Of a DNA stretch of 64,000 nt, positions 36,152-44,529 are shown piece by piece. Positions within the stretch are counted from its first letter, which is position 1; the number at the start of each line of letters is the position of its first letter. The position numbers were made by a program, and so were the translations under genes. The notes below the pieces were generated by a model. It was not told the origin of the DNA. It saw only the letters and a program-made list of their open reading frames with translations, and searched no databases. The DNA is from Marinibacterium sp050389775 (lineage in GTDB: Bacteria > Pseudomonadota > Alphaproteobacteria > Rhodobacterales > Rhodobacteraceae), in contig NZ_CP177144.1 of the NCBI RefSeq assembly GCF_050389775.1, forward strand, positions 1,798,001 through 1,862,000, written 5' to 3'.

Positions 36152-37366
36152 ATGCGGTGCCTTGCTGGGGTGCCTTTCGGGATGATCCGCCATGTGGCGG
36201 GTCTGGCCGGTGATGCGGCGATGGTCGTGGCGCGGATGATGGTGCTTGGCGTCGTGCTGGCCATGATGCTGGTTGGCCCTCCTGCGCTGGGCGCCGAGCT
36301 GGCCGAGGATGCCGGCGATGCGCCGGCCGGGCGGATCGCGTCGGGGATGGCCGATGATTTCCTGATGTCGGCGCCGTCCGCGTTGGACTTCGGCTGGGCG
36401 TTCCCGGCCGCCGGTCCGGGCTCCGCACCGGCGGCCCTTGCCGGCGATTACGGCTTTGGCGTGCTGACCCGGCCCGCCCGTGACACGCGGGCCAAGTCCG
36501 GGGGCACCCCGGGCGACGTGGGCGGAACCGGCTGGCTGTTGACCAATGACGCGCTGGGCGACCGCGCCGATCGCTGGCGCAGCGGGTCGTTCAACCTGTC
36601 GCATGCCTTCCGCATGGAAGACGCGCTGACCCGGCCCGCCGCCGACCCGATGTGGGAGCTGCGCTTTCAGGCCCAGGTCATCCAGCCCGACAACCTGACC
36701 CGGCTTGACCCCGATGACCGGCCCTATGCCGGGGTCGTGTCGCTGGGCCTGCATCGGCACAGCTTTCTCGGGGCCAATGACCTGGCCATCGGCGGGGACC
36801 TGGTCATGATCGGCCCGCGCACGGAAATGGACGACGTGCAAAGCGCCCTGCATGACGTGCTGGGCGGGCCGCAGGTGGCGCCCGAGATCCGTGCGAACCA
36901 GATCGGCAACCGCCTGCGGCCCACGGCCGTATTCGAATATGGCCGGCGGATCGTGCTGGGCGACAATGTCACTCTTCGGCCCTTCGCCGAAGCCAGGTTG
37001 GGCGATGAATCCCTGGCCCGGCTGGGCGCCGACCTGCTGATCGGCGTGCCCTGGGGCGGCTGGGACGACGGGCTGCCGGTGCGCGACAGCGTGACCGGCC
37101 ATCGCTACGCGGTGGGGCCGGGCGGGGGATCGGGTCTTTCCCTGGTTCTGGGCGCCGATTCCGCGCGGGTGGCCGACAGCGTCTACCTGCCCGGCACGTC
37201 GCCCGGTGCCATCCTGGAAACCCGCCGCGACCGGTTGCGCGCCGGGGTGAATTACCGCCAGGGCGACATGGCCGTCTTTTATGGCATGACATGGCTCGGC
37301 CCCGAATTCACCGACCAGCCGGACCCCCAGGTGCTGGGCTCGCTGCAACTGCGGTTGCGTTTCTGA
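36152..37366 (+). CDS. LpxR-like outer-membrane lipid A deacylase family protein
   Basis: The 404-residue precursor has a long hydrophobic export segment ending near PALGA (about residue 47), then a domain resembling LpxR (DUF2219): TNDALGDRADRWRSGS (about 131-146), LDPDDRPYAGVVSLGLHRHSF, and a C-terminus ending in aromatic/charged beta-strand pattern LGSLQLRLRF typical of outer-membrane barrels. Known LpxR removes the 3'-acyloxyacyl group of lipid A using an Asn/Asp/Ser/His set; N132, D133 and S144 or S146 are candidates. The start at 36152 follows GGAGG; upstream in-frame ATGs at 36017 and 36113 are possible. Function in this organism is untested. Confidence 0.78.
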   Translation: MRCLAGVPFGMIRHVAGLAGDAAMVVARMMVLGVVLAMMLVGPPALGAELAEDAGDAPAGRIASGMADDFLMSAPSALDFGWAFPAAGPGSAPAALAGDYGFGVLTRPARDTRAKSGGTPGDVGGTGWLLTNDALGDRADRWRSGSFNLSHAFRMEDALTRPAADPMWELRFQAQVIQPDNLTRLDPDDRPYAGVVSLGLHRHSFLGANDLAIGGDLVMIGPRTEMDDVQSALHDVLGGPQVAPEIRANQIGNRLRPTAVFEYGRRIVLGDNVTLRPFAEARLGDESLARLGADLLIGVPWGGWDDGLPVRDSVTGHRYAVGPGGGSGLSLVLGADSARVADSVYLPGTSPGAILETRRDRLRAGVNYRQGDMAVFYGMTWLGPEFTDQPDPQVLGSLQLRLRF

Positions 37367-37398
37367 GGCCGAAATGTGGCGGTGCAGCCAATACTTGC

Positions 37399-37427
37399 TT
37401 AACAGGTTCAGCCTCTTCCGCTAGGTT
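37399..37427 (+). promoter_or_regulatory. Predicted promoter for the Hint-domain gene
   Basis: TTAACA (37399-37404), a 17-base spacer and TAGGTT (37422-37427) lie 37 bases before the start codon. Confidence 0.35.
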
Positions 37428-37463
37428 CGGGCAAAAGAACAGAACCGAGGCAGACATACGGCT

Positions 37464-38528
37464 ATGGGCACGGGCTTTCAGGGCACGTTTGTCATTTCAT
37501 GGTCGCAGACGGAAGTGGACGGCCTGCGGTCCGCCCCGCTCGACGCATTGGATGTCGGCGCGGGATGGGCCTGGCACGGGGATCCCGTGCGCGTGGACGG
37601 GCCTGCGGACGGGCTGCGGATGGACAGGACAGGCGACGCGGCGGCGAACCGGCGATCGGCGGCAAGAACGGTGCGCCAGCTGGTCGGTGCCGCCCGGTCC
37701 GACCGTCGCGACATTGCCGCCATCGACGTCGACACGCCGCTGTTCGAGGCCGGGTTTGTCGTGTCGGACGGCAGCCGCAGCTTTTCGGTCACCCTGATCG
37801 AGGTGGGCGCCGGGGCGCCGCCGCTGCTGATGTTCCTTGACCAGATGCCGCCCCGGGGCACCGATCTGTGGGTCGTGCATCGCAATGCCGATGCCGGCCG
37901 GTCCCGCCTGCGCCGGGATGCGGCGGCAGGCGTCATCTGTTTCACCCATGGCACGCGCATCGATGCGCCCGACGGGCCGGTGCCGGTCGAACGGCTGCGC
38001 GAAGGCGACCGGGTGCTGACCCGCGACAACGGCCCGCAGGAGATCCTTTGGATCGGATCGCGCCGGATCAGCGGCGCGCGCATGTTCGCCATGCCCGAAC
38101 TGCGGCCCATCCGCATCGACCCGGGAGCCCTGGGCATCGACCGGCCCGACGCCCCCCTGCGCGTGTCGCCCGATCACCGCCTGCTGATCCGCTCCCATGC
38201 GGCCCGGGCACTGTTCAATGCCGCCGAGGTCCTGGTGCCCGCGCGCGAGCTGGTCGACGGCCGGACGGTCGGCATCGACCTGGAGGCTCGCGAGGTGACC
38301 TATGTGCACCTGCTGCTGGCCGACCACCAGATCCTCTGGGCCAATGGCATCGAATCAGAGAGCTTTCACCCCGCCAGCGCCCGGTTGGATGCGCTCTCGG
38401 CGGGTGATCGGGCGCGGCTCCTGCGGCTGGATCCGCGGCTCGAGAAAGACCCGGTGCGCTACGGCGGGTATGCCCGGCGGGCGCTCAGCCCGTCCGAAGT
38501 GGCCATATTGATGCATGATGCGGCCTGA
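37464..38528 (+). CDS. Hint-domain protein (Hedgehog/intein type)
   Basis: The 354-residue protein has a variable N-terminal part (1-155) and a C-terminal Hint domain beginning at C159 in GVICFTHGTRIDAPDGPVPVERLREGDRVLT. The later blocks LRVSPDHRLLI and YVHLLLADHQILWANGIESESFHP are characteristic of the large Rhodobacteraceae Hint_2 family. Inteins and Hedgehog autoprocessing domains use this first cysteine for N-S acyl shift, so autoproteolysis is possible; no C-extein with a downstream nucleophile is obvious. No signal peptide is evident, but many relatives are secreted by type I systems. The function is unknown. Confidence 0.88.
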   Translation: MGTGFQGTFVISWSQTEVDGLRSAPLDALDVGAGWAWHGDPVRVDGPADGLRMDRTGDAAANRRSAARTVRQLVGAARSDRRDIAAIDVDTPLFEAGFVVSDGSRSFSVTLIEVGAGAPPLLMFLDQMPPRGTDLWVVHRNADAGRSRLRRDAAAGVICFTHGTRIDAPDGPVPVERLREGDRVLTRDNGPQEILWIGSRRISGARMFAMPELRPIRIDPGALGIDRPDAPLRVSPDHRLLIRSHAARALFNAAEVLVPARELVDGRTVGIDLEAREVTYVHLLLADHQILWANGIESESFHPASARLDALSAGDRARLLRLDPRLEKDPVRYGGYARRALSPSEVAILMHDAA

Positions 38529-38589
38529 CACTGGCCACCCGCCGCCCGGACGGGGCGGGGGGCAGATCGGCCCGGACCGTCATTTTGGA

Positions 38590-38617
38590 TTGACACCGCC
38601 CGCCCATCGGGTATGAG
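38590..38617 (+). promoter_or_regulatory. Promoter and 5' leader of rpsD
   Basis: A perfect TTGACA (38590-38595) and TATGAG (38612-38617) with a 16-base spacer predict a transcript start near 38624, giving a leader of about 114 bases. The leader contains two GC hairpins built on CCCC/GGGG runs (around 38640 and 38705), which could be sites for S4 autoregulation. Confidence 0.55.
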
Positions 38618-38737
38618 CGCGGCTTCATTGGTGTTGGTGGCCCCCGCGAGGGGATGCCTGTCAGGGTTTGCGCAACGTGATCCCAGAGGACAACGCCCTT
38701 CACGCCCCCCGAGGGGCCATAACGAAGGAGATCAGCC

Positions 38738-39358
38738 GTGACCAAACGCACGTCTGCCAAGTACAAGATCGACCGCCGCATGGGCGAAAACATCTGGGGC
38801 CGCGCCAAGTCCCCGGTCAACCGCCGCGAATACGGCCCCGGCCAGCACGGCCAGCGCCGCAAGGGCAAGCTGTCCGACTTCGGCATCCAGCTGCGCGCCA
38901 AGCAGAAGCTCAAGGGCTACTACGGCGACATGACCGAAAAGCAGTTCCGCCGCATCTATGCCGAAGCCGAGCGGGTCAAGGGCGACACCGGTGAAAACCT
39001 CATCGGCCTGCTGGAACGCCGCCTGGACGCCGTGGTCTACCGCGCCAAGTTCGTGCCGACCGTCTTCGCCGCCCGCCAGTTTGTGAACCACAAGCACGTG
39101 CGCGTGAACGGCAAGGTCGTGAACATCCCGTCCTACCGCGTCAAGGAAGGCGACGTGATCGAGGTCCGCGATCGGTCCAAGCAGCTGGCCTCGGTGCTGG
39201 AAGCCACCCAGCTGGTCGAGCGTGACGTGCCCGATTACATCGACGCTGACCACAACAAGATGACCGCGACCTTCGTGCGCACCCCCGGCCTGGGCGACGT
39301 GCCCTACGCGGTGCAGATGGAACCGAACCTGGTCGTCGAATTCTACGCCAAGAACTGA
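38738..39358 (+). CDS. rpsD: 30S ribosomal protein S4
   Basis: S4 is a primary 16S rRNA-binding protein that nucleates 30S assembly. The 206-residue protein starts MTKRTSAKYKIDRRMGENIWG, has YGPGQHGQRRKGKLSDFG in the N-terminal region, and carries the S4 RNA-binding domain (LERRLDAVVYRAKFVPT ... ARQFVNHKHVRVNGKVVNIPSY). The start follows GAAGGAG. It is a single-gene unit with its own strong promoter and terminator, as is common in alphaproteobacteria where rpsD lies outside the main ribosomal clusters. Confidence 0.98.
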   Translation: MTKRTSAKYKIDRRMGENIWGRAKSPVNRREYGPGQHGQRRKGKLSDFGIQLRAKQKLKGYYGDMTEKQFRRIYAEAERVKGDTGENLIGLLERRLDAVVYRAKFVPTVFAARQFVNHKHVRVNGKVVNIPSYRVKEGDVIEVRDRSKQLASVLEATQLVERDVPDYIDADHNKMTATFVRTPGLGDVPYAVQMEPNLVVEFYAKN

Positions 39359-39383
39359 TCCCACCCGGATCTCTTCACGATCG

Positions 39384-39414
39384 AAAGGCCGCACCATCCG
39401 GGTGCGGCCTTTTT
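39384..39414 (+). terminator. Intrinsic terminator after rpsD
   Basis: A perfect 12-base-pair stem (AAAGGCCGCACC and its complement at 39401-39412) around a five-base loop, running straight into a T-run. Confidence 0.93.
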
Positions 39415-39421
39415 CGTTGTG

Positions 39422-39449
39422 GTAGGATGGGTGCTTGCACCCATCCTAC
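39422..39449. repeat. REP-like palindrome, GTAGGATGGGTG type
   Basis: Perfect 12-base arms around CTTG. It starts ten bases after the rpsD terminator T-run and shares both arms with the element at 22785-22822. Confidence 0.8.
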
Positions 39450-39545
39450 GGGCGCGGGGGCCATGGCCCGACCGCCCCACCCGTTTTTGCGGCTTTCAAA
39501 CCCCTTGCCCCGTGGGTAAGAGACCCCAACGCAGGAGGTCCGACC

Positions 39546-40625
39546 ATGACTCTGATCCAACCCCAACCCGGCATCATGGACATCGCGCTCTACCAGGGGG
39601 GCAAGGCCCATGTGGACGGCGTGGCCAACGTGGTAAAACTGTCGTCGAACGAAAACCCGCTGGGCCCGGCCCCGGCGGCGATCGAGGCCGTCAAGGCCAG
39701 CGTCTCGGCCCTGACCCTCTACCCGTCCTCCGACCACGGCCCGCTGCGCCGGGCCATCGCCGAGGTCCACGGGCTGGACGCCGACCGCATCATCTGCGGC
39801 GTCGGCTCGGACGAGGTCATCGCCTTCCTCTGCCAGGCCTATGTTGGCCCGGGCAGCGAGGTCGTGCACACCGAACATTGCTTCGGCATGTACCGCATCT
39901 CGACCCTGGCCGCCGGCGGCACGCCCGTCGAAGTGCCCGAGCGCGAGCGTGTCACCGATGTCGACGCCATCCTGGCGGCCTGCACCGACAACACCCGGCT
40001 GGTCTTCATCGCCAATCCCAACAACCCGACCGGCACGATGATCAGCCAGGCCGAGGTCGCCCGGCTGGCCGATGGCCTGCCCGAGGGCGCGCTGCTGGTG
40101 CTCGACGGGGCCTATGTCGAATTCATCGAAGGTTTCGACGGCCATGCCGGGCTGGTCGACAGCCGGTCCAACGTTGTCATGACGCGGACCTTCTCCAAGA
40201 TCTACGGGCTGGGTGGGCTGCGCATCGGCTGGGGCTATGGCCCGGCCCATGTCATCGACGTGCTCAACCGCGTGCGCGGGCCGTTCAACGTGTCGTCGAC
40301 GGCCTTGATGGCCGCCGAAGCCGCCGTGCGCGACCAGGATTGGGTCGCCCATTGTCGGGCCGAAAACGCTCGCTGGCGGGCCTGGCTGGCCGAGGCGCTG
40401 GCCGAGGTCGGCGTGCCGTCGGACACGTCCTGCACCAATTACATCCTGTGCCGCTTCGCCAGTGCCGACGAGGCCCGGGCCTGTGTCGATCACCTGCAGG
40501 GCCACGGCCTGCTGGTGCGCTACACGGCCAGCTTCAACCTGCCCCATGGCGTGCGCATCACCATCGGCGACGAAGCCGCCTGCCGTCGGGTGGCCGACGC
40601 AATGCGCGCCTTCAAATCGTCCTGA
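39546..40625 (+). CDS. hisC: Histidinol-phosphate aminotransferase
   Basis: This PLP-dependent class II aminotransferase (359 residues) makes histidinol phosphate, and related forms also act on aromatic amino acids. The start MTLIQPQPGIMDIALYQGG follows AGGAGG. KLSSNENPLGP, IANPNNPTGT and the PLP-lysine segment TFSKIYGLGGLRIGWGYG are conserved. The next gene, 24 bases downstream, is a prephenate/arogenate dehydrogenase, which suggests this copy may be the aromatic aminotransferase of tyrosine/phenylalanine synthesis; other his genes are absent. Confidence 0.93.
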   Translation: MTLIQPQPGIMDIALYQGGKAHVDGVANVVKLSSNENPLGPAPAAIEAVKASVSALTLYPSSDHGPLRRAIAEVHGLDADRIICGVGSDEVIAFLCQAYVGPGSEVVHTEHCFGMYRISTLAAGGTPVEVPERERVTDVDAILAACTDNTRLVFIANPNNPTGTMISQAEVARLADGLPEGALLVLDGAYVEFIEGFDGHAGLVDSRSNVVMTRTFSKIYGLGGLRIGWGYGPAHVIDVLNRVRGPFNVSSTALMAAEAAVRDQDWVAHCRAENARWRAWLAEALAEVGVPSDTSCTNYILCRFASADEARACVDHLQGHGLLVRYTASFNLPHGVRITIGDEAACRRVADAMRAFKSS

Positions 40626-40649
40626 AGTCAAAGTCTCGAAGGTAATTCA

Positions 40650-41570
40650 ATGGCAGTGATCTACGACCGTGTCGCGCTGATCGGGCTGGGCCTGATCGCG
40701 TCCTCGATGTTCTGGGCGATGAAACGGGCGGGCGCCGTGGGCGAGATCACGGGCTATGCGCGCTCGGCCGAAACCCGCGACACGGCCCGCGAGATCGGGC
40801 TGTGCGACCGGGTCTGCGACAGCGCGCGCGCGGCGGCCGAGGGCGCCGACCTGGTCGTTCTGGCCGTGCCCGTCGGCGCGATGGAGGCCGTCATCCGCGA
40901 CATCGCCCCGGTGCTCAAGCCCGGCGCGACGGTGACCGACGTGGGCTCGGTCAAGCGCCAGGTGATCGAGGCCGTGGGCCCGCACCTGCCCGAGGGCGTG
41001 CATTTCGTGCCCGCCCACCCGTTGGCCGGCACCGAACATTCCGGGCCCCGGTCCGGCTTTGCCACGCTGTTCGACAACCGCTATTGCCTGCTGACCCCGG
41101 TCGAGGGCGCCGATGCCGAGGCGACCGACCGGCTGATGCGCCTGTGGCAGGCCATCGGCGCCAATGTCGAGACGATGGACCCCGATCACCACGACCTGGT
41201 TCTGTCGGTCACCAGCCACACGCCGCACCTGATCGCCTACACGATGGTCGGCGTGGCCGATGACCTCAGCCGGGTGACCGACAGCGAGGTCATCAAGTAT
41301 TCGGCGGCGGGTTTCCGCGACTTCACCCGCATCGCGGCATCGGACCCTACCATGTGGCGCGATGTTTTCCTTAACAATAAGGAAGCGACGCTGGAGATTC
41401 TCGGCCGGTTCACCGAAGAGCTCTTTGCGCTGCAACGGGCCATCCGCACGGGGGACGGAGATTTGCTGTTCGATTATTTCACCCGCACGCGCGAGATCCG
41501 GCGCGGGATCATCGAGGCGGGTCAGGACACCGACGCGCCGGACTTCGGGCGGAGCAAGTCGGGGTCATGA
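40650..41570 (+). CDS. tyrC: Prephenate/arogenate dehydrogenase
   Basis: The 306-residue enzyme oxidatively decarboxylates prephenate or arogenate for tyrosine synthesis. The N-terminal NAD(P) fold shows VALIGLGLIASSMFWAMKR (about 7-25), VVLAVPVGAME, and the catalytic region HFVPAHPLAGTEHSGPRSG with conserved histidines. The C-terminal helical dimerisation domain includes SVTSHTPHLIAYTM. It forms an operon with hisC, and its stop overlaps the extensin-like gene (ATGA). Cyclohexadienyl-type dual specificity is common in alphaproteobacteria, so the precise substrate is open. Confidence 0.92.
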   Translation: MAVIYDRVALIGLGLIASSMFWAMKRAGAVGEITGYARSAETRDTAREIGLCDRVCDSARAAAEGADLVVLAVPVGAMEAVIRDIAPVLKPGATVTDVGSVKRQVIEAVGPHLPEGVHFVPAHPLAGTEHSGPRSGFATLFDNRYCLLTPVEGADAEATDRLMRLWQAIGANVETMDPDHHDLVLSVTSHTPHLIAYTMVGVADDLSRVTDSEVIKYSAAGFRDFTRIAASDPTMWRDVFLNNKEATLEILGRFTEELFALQRAIRTGDGDLLFDYFTRTREIRRGIIEAGQDTDAPDFGRSKSGS

Positions 41571-42583
41571 CCATGCGGGCGGCGATGAGGAGCGCCGCTC
41601 TTGCGGTTGTCATCCTGGGCGGCGCCGGGGCAGGGGCCCTTGGCGCGCCCGAACGATCGCTGCGCCCTGCCGACCGGCCGGCGCCGGTTGGCGACAGCCA
41701 GGCCGGCGCTGCCATGCCCGGATCCGCGGTGATCGAAACCGCAGCCCCCGATCCAGCTGCCCCCGATCCCGCTGTGACCGACACCGCTGGTCCGGCGACC
41801 GACGCCATCCCCGACATCCCCCCGGTCAACGACACCGTGACCATGGCCGCCCCGGCCGCGGATCTCTATTCCGTGGCCAAGGTGCCGCTGCCGGTCGGGC
41901 CTGACCTGCCGGCGGTCCGCCCGCCGGTCCGGCCGCTGTCCGAACAGATCGTCGCCGCCGCCGCGCGGCCCCTGTCCGCCCCGGTCTTCAGCCCCGACGA
42001 TTCCCTGCGCCCGGCCTTCCGGCCCGACAGCATCGTCCAGCAGGCGCTCTTTGGAAAACGCAAGAAGCGCAAGGGCTCGGTCTGCGGCAACATCGACATC
42101 CAGGGCGAAAAGGTCGGCACCTATGGCAAGGGCGGGGGGTGTACCATTCCCAATGCCGTGCGGGTGCGCTCGGTCTCGGGCGTGCGGCTGAGCACCTCGG
42201 CCCTGATGACCTGCGACACGGCCGAGGCCCTGAACACCTGGGTCGACAAGGGCGTGCAAAAAGCCTTTGGCAAGAAGGTCGTCGAGCTGAAGGTCGCTGC
42301 CCATTACGCCTGCCGCACGCGCAACAACCGGGCTGGGGCGAAGCTGTCGGAACATGCCAAGGGCCGGGCCATCGACATCTCGGCCTTCACCCTGAGCAAC
42401 GGCCGCCAGGTCACGGTGCTGGGCGACTGGGGCAAGGGCAGCCACGGCCGCGCGCTGGCCAAGGCCCATGCCGCGGCCTGTGGCACATTCGGCACCGTGC
42501 TGGGGCCGCGCTCGGACGGTTATCACCGCGATCATTTCCACCTGGACACCGCCAATTACCGCTCGGGCGCCTATTGCCGCTGA
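41567..42583 (+). CDS. Extensin-like family exported protein
   Basis: The 338-residue precursor has a signal peptide (AALAVVILGGAGAGALGA), a long Ala/Pro/Asp linker with repeated DPA units (about 45-85), and a C-terminal extensin-like domain (about 165-338). That domain carries SEHAKGRAIDISAF and YHRDHFHLD, matching the HxxGxAxD and HxH metal pattern of peptidoglycan D-Ala-D-Ala carboxypeptidase-like folds, plus paired cysteines (SVCGNID, GGGCTIP, ACGTFG). A cell-wall hydrolase role is plausible but not established. ATG 41567 overlaps the dehydrogenase stop; ATG 41573 is an alternative. Confidence 0.88.
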   Translation: MTMRAAMRSAALAVVILGGAGAGALGAPERSLRPADRPAPVGDSQAGAAMPGSAVIETAAPDPAAPDPAVTDTAGPATDAIPDIPPVNDTVTMAAPAADLYSVAKVPLPVGPDLPAVRPPVRPLSEQIVAAAARPLSAPVFSPDDSLRPAFRPDSIVQQALFGKRKKRKGSVCGNIDIQGEKVGTYGKGGGCTIPNAVRVRSVSGVRLSTSALMTCDTAEALNTWVDKGVQKAFGKKVVELKVAAHYACRTRNNRAGAKLSEHAKGRAIDISAFTLSNGRQVTVLGDWGKGSHGRALAKAHAAACGTFGTVLGPRSDGYHRDHFHLDTANYRSGAYCR

Positions 42584-42864
42584 TCCCGGTGCGCCGGACG
42601 TCACAGGGGGCGGCGCAATGGGTGTCGTCTGGCCGGGGCGCTGGCCGTCACCTGAGCCGAACCAACGGCCGGTGTTTGGGCCGGCGCAATGACCGTCGTT
42701 GAGGTCCTCGCAATGGCTGTTGTCAGGTCGCCGCTCTGAGCGTTGTCGGGGGCGCCCCACCACCTGACCCCGGGGCAGGCAGGGTCAACCTCGTTGACGC
42801 CGTCACGACAATCGGGGCCGACCCTGCAGCCGTTCCCTAGACCGACCCGCGGGCCATCCGCCGC

Positions 42865-43863
42865 CTAGCGCAGGATCAGGCGGGGCGCCGGGCCCAGGGG
42901 CAGCGGACCCAGGGCCACGACACCGCCGGTCACGTTGAGCTGCACGTCGATCGCCTCGCGGTTGCCGCCCAGCCCGGCCAGGAAGCCGAGCGCCCGTTCG
43001 GCCGATTGCACCGCCGCCTCGGGCAGGGCGCCCGCGGCCTGGGCCATGCGCAGCATCTCGCGCCAGTTCTCGGCCCGGATCGAGATCTTGCCCTTGGGCA
43101 CGCCGGCCTCGTCGACATCGAACCCGCCGGCCGCCGAAATCCGCAGCGGACCCCAGGCGATTTCGGCCAGGCGCAGGTCCAGCCGGCGCGGCTGGGGCCG
43201 GCGCTCTTCCAGCGCGCGGCGGTCCCAGGGCCGGTCAAAGGCCACGTCCATCTGCATTTCCAGCGCGTCGAACGTGTCGGGCAGGTTGTCGCTGCCCATC
43301 AGCCGGCGCAGCCGCTCGCCCGGGGCGAAATCGGGGATGTCCAGCGTGATGGCATAGTTCTCGGGCCGCCCGGCATCCTGGGTCATCGCCATGGCCAGCC
43401 CGGCCCCGGCGGCCAGCGTGGTCTCGCCGGCAGTCAGGGTCCAGCCGCCCGCGCTCAGCCCCATCGCCCGCAGTTCCAGCGCCAGCCCGGCCTGCAGGTC
43501 GAGATCGGCCACCATGTCGGCGGCGGTCAGCACCTGGGTGTTGTCGAAATAGGACAGGTATTGCGGCCCCTCGGCAAAATGCAGGCTCTGGCGGCCGGGC
43601 CAGATGGCCGGGCTTTCAAAGCTGATCTGCGGCGCGCTCCAGGCCCGGCCGGTGCGCGGATCGGCCAGCGCCGGCTCGTGCAGCACGGTGACATGGCGCA
43701 GGGGAAAGCCGCCGGTCTCGACCCGGGTGTAATCGGCCTGCCAGCCTTCGGCGGCCCGGTCATCGAACCAGCCGGTGATGCCCGTGCGCAACAGGTAGGC
43801 CAGCCCACCCCAGGCCAGCGCCCAGAGCACCGCCAGCGTTACCAGAACCTTGATCAGCCGCAT
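42865..43863 (-). CDS. DUF2125 domain-containing protein
   Basis: The 332-residue product has one N-terminal membrane segment (LVTLAVLWALAWGGLAYLL) and a periplasmic body with repeated beta-strand patterns (GGFPLRHVTV, APQISFESPAIWPGRQSLHF, ITLDIPDF). This is the DUF2125 pattern, common in alphaproteobacteria and of unknown function. The last residues (LPLGPAPRLILR) end the domain. It is divergent from the ChaC-like gene, with a 66-base shared upstream region, and downstream is a 281-base gap toward the extensin-like gene in which I see no gene. Confidence 0.88.
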   Translation of the reverse strand: MRLIKVLVTLAVLWALAWGGLAYLLRTGITGWFDDRAAEGWQADYTRVETGGFPLRHVTVLHEPALADPRTGRAWSAPQISFESPAIWPGRQSLHFAEGPQYLSYFDNTQVLTAADMVADLDLQAGLALELRAMGLSAGGWTLTAGETTLAAGAGLAMAMTQDAGRPENYAITLDIPDFAPGERLRRLMGSDNLPDTFDALEMQMDVAFDRPWDRRALEERRPQPRRLDLRLAEIAWGPLRISAAGGFDVDEAGVPKGKISIRAENWREMLRMAQAAGALPEAAVQSAERALGFLAGLGGNREAIDVQLNVTGGVVALGPLPLGPAPRLILR

Positions 43864-43929
43864 GTCACCGCCCCTTTAACTTGGCCCGAGTTTACGGTTT
43901 ATAGATGCGGATTTGTCAAAGGGTGCAAG

Positions 43930-44460
43930 ATGACGATGTGGGTCTTCGGCTATGCCTCGCTGCTTTGGAACCCCGGCTTTCCGGTTGCCCGCCAGGCGCT
44001 GGCCACCTTGCCGGGCTGGCACCGGTCGTTCTGCATGTATTCGATCCACCATCGCGGCACGCAGGATCACCCGGGCCTTGTCCTGGCGCTTGATGCCGCG
44101 GCGGGGGCGGCCTGCAAGGGCCAGGCGCTGATGGTCGAACCAGGGACCGAGGCCGCCTCGCTGGCCTATCTGCGCGAACGCGAGCTGGTCTCGTCGGCCT
44201 ACCTGGAAAAGACCCTTCCGGTGCAGCTGGACAGCGGCGAAACCGTCGAGGCCGTGACCTATGTGATCGACCCCGACCACGTGCAATATTGCGGCCATCT
44301 CACGCTTGAGGACCAGGCCCGCATCATTGCCACGGCCCATGGCGGGCGGGGGCCAAACACCGAATATCTCTACAATACGGCCCGTCACCTGGCCGAACTC
44401 GGCCTGCCGGATGCAGATCTCGACTGGCTGGCCGAACGCGTTCGCTGCCTTGCGGCATAA
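43930..44460 (+). CDS. ChaC-like gamma-glutamylcyclotransferase
   Basis: The 176-residue protein begins MTMWVFGYASLLWNPGFPV, the substrate-binding loop (GYxSLLWxPGF) of ChaC proteins that degrade glutathione to 5-oxoproline and Cys-Gly. RSFCMYSIHHRGT and AYLRERELVSSAYLEK follow; the conserved glutamate lies in the latter. ATG 43930 and ATG 43936 are both possible. It precedes the ExbB-like gene by 69 bases; a functional link is not evident. Confidence 0.9.
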   Translation: MTMWVFGYASLLWNPGFPVARQALATLPGWHRSFCMYSIHHRGTQDHPGLVLALDAAAGAACKGQALMVEPGTEAASLAYLRERELVSSAYLEKTLPVQLDSGETVEAVTYVIDPDHVQYCGHLTLEDQARIIATAHGGRGPNTEYLYNTARHLAELGLPDADLDWLAERVRCLAA

Positions 44461-44529
44461 TATCTTGGATCAAGCCTTGATTTTTCTGTAGGTTCTCCTT
44501 CAAGAGCAGTCGACTTCCAGGAGCAGCGC

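Noticed and set aside
42584..42864. Possible gene or small RNA between the extensin-like and DUF2125 genes
   Set aside because: Only short frames running on from neighbouring shadows and no clear promoter-terminator pair.
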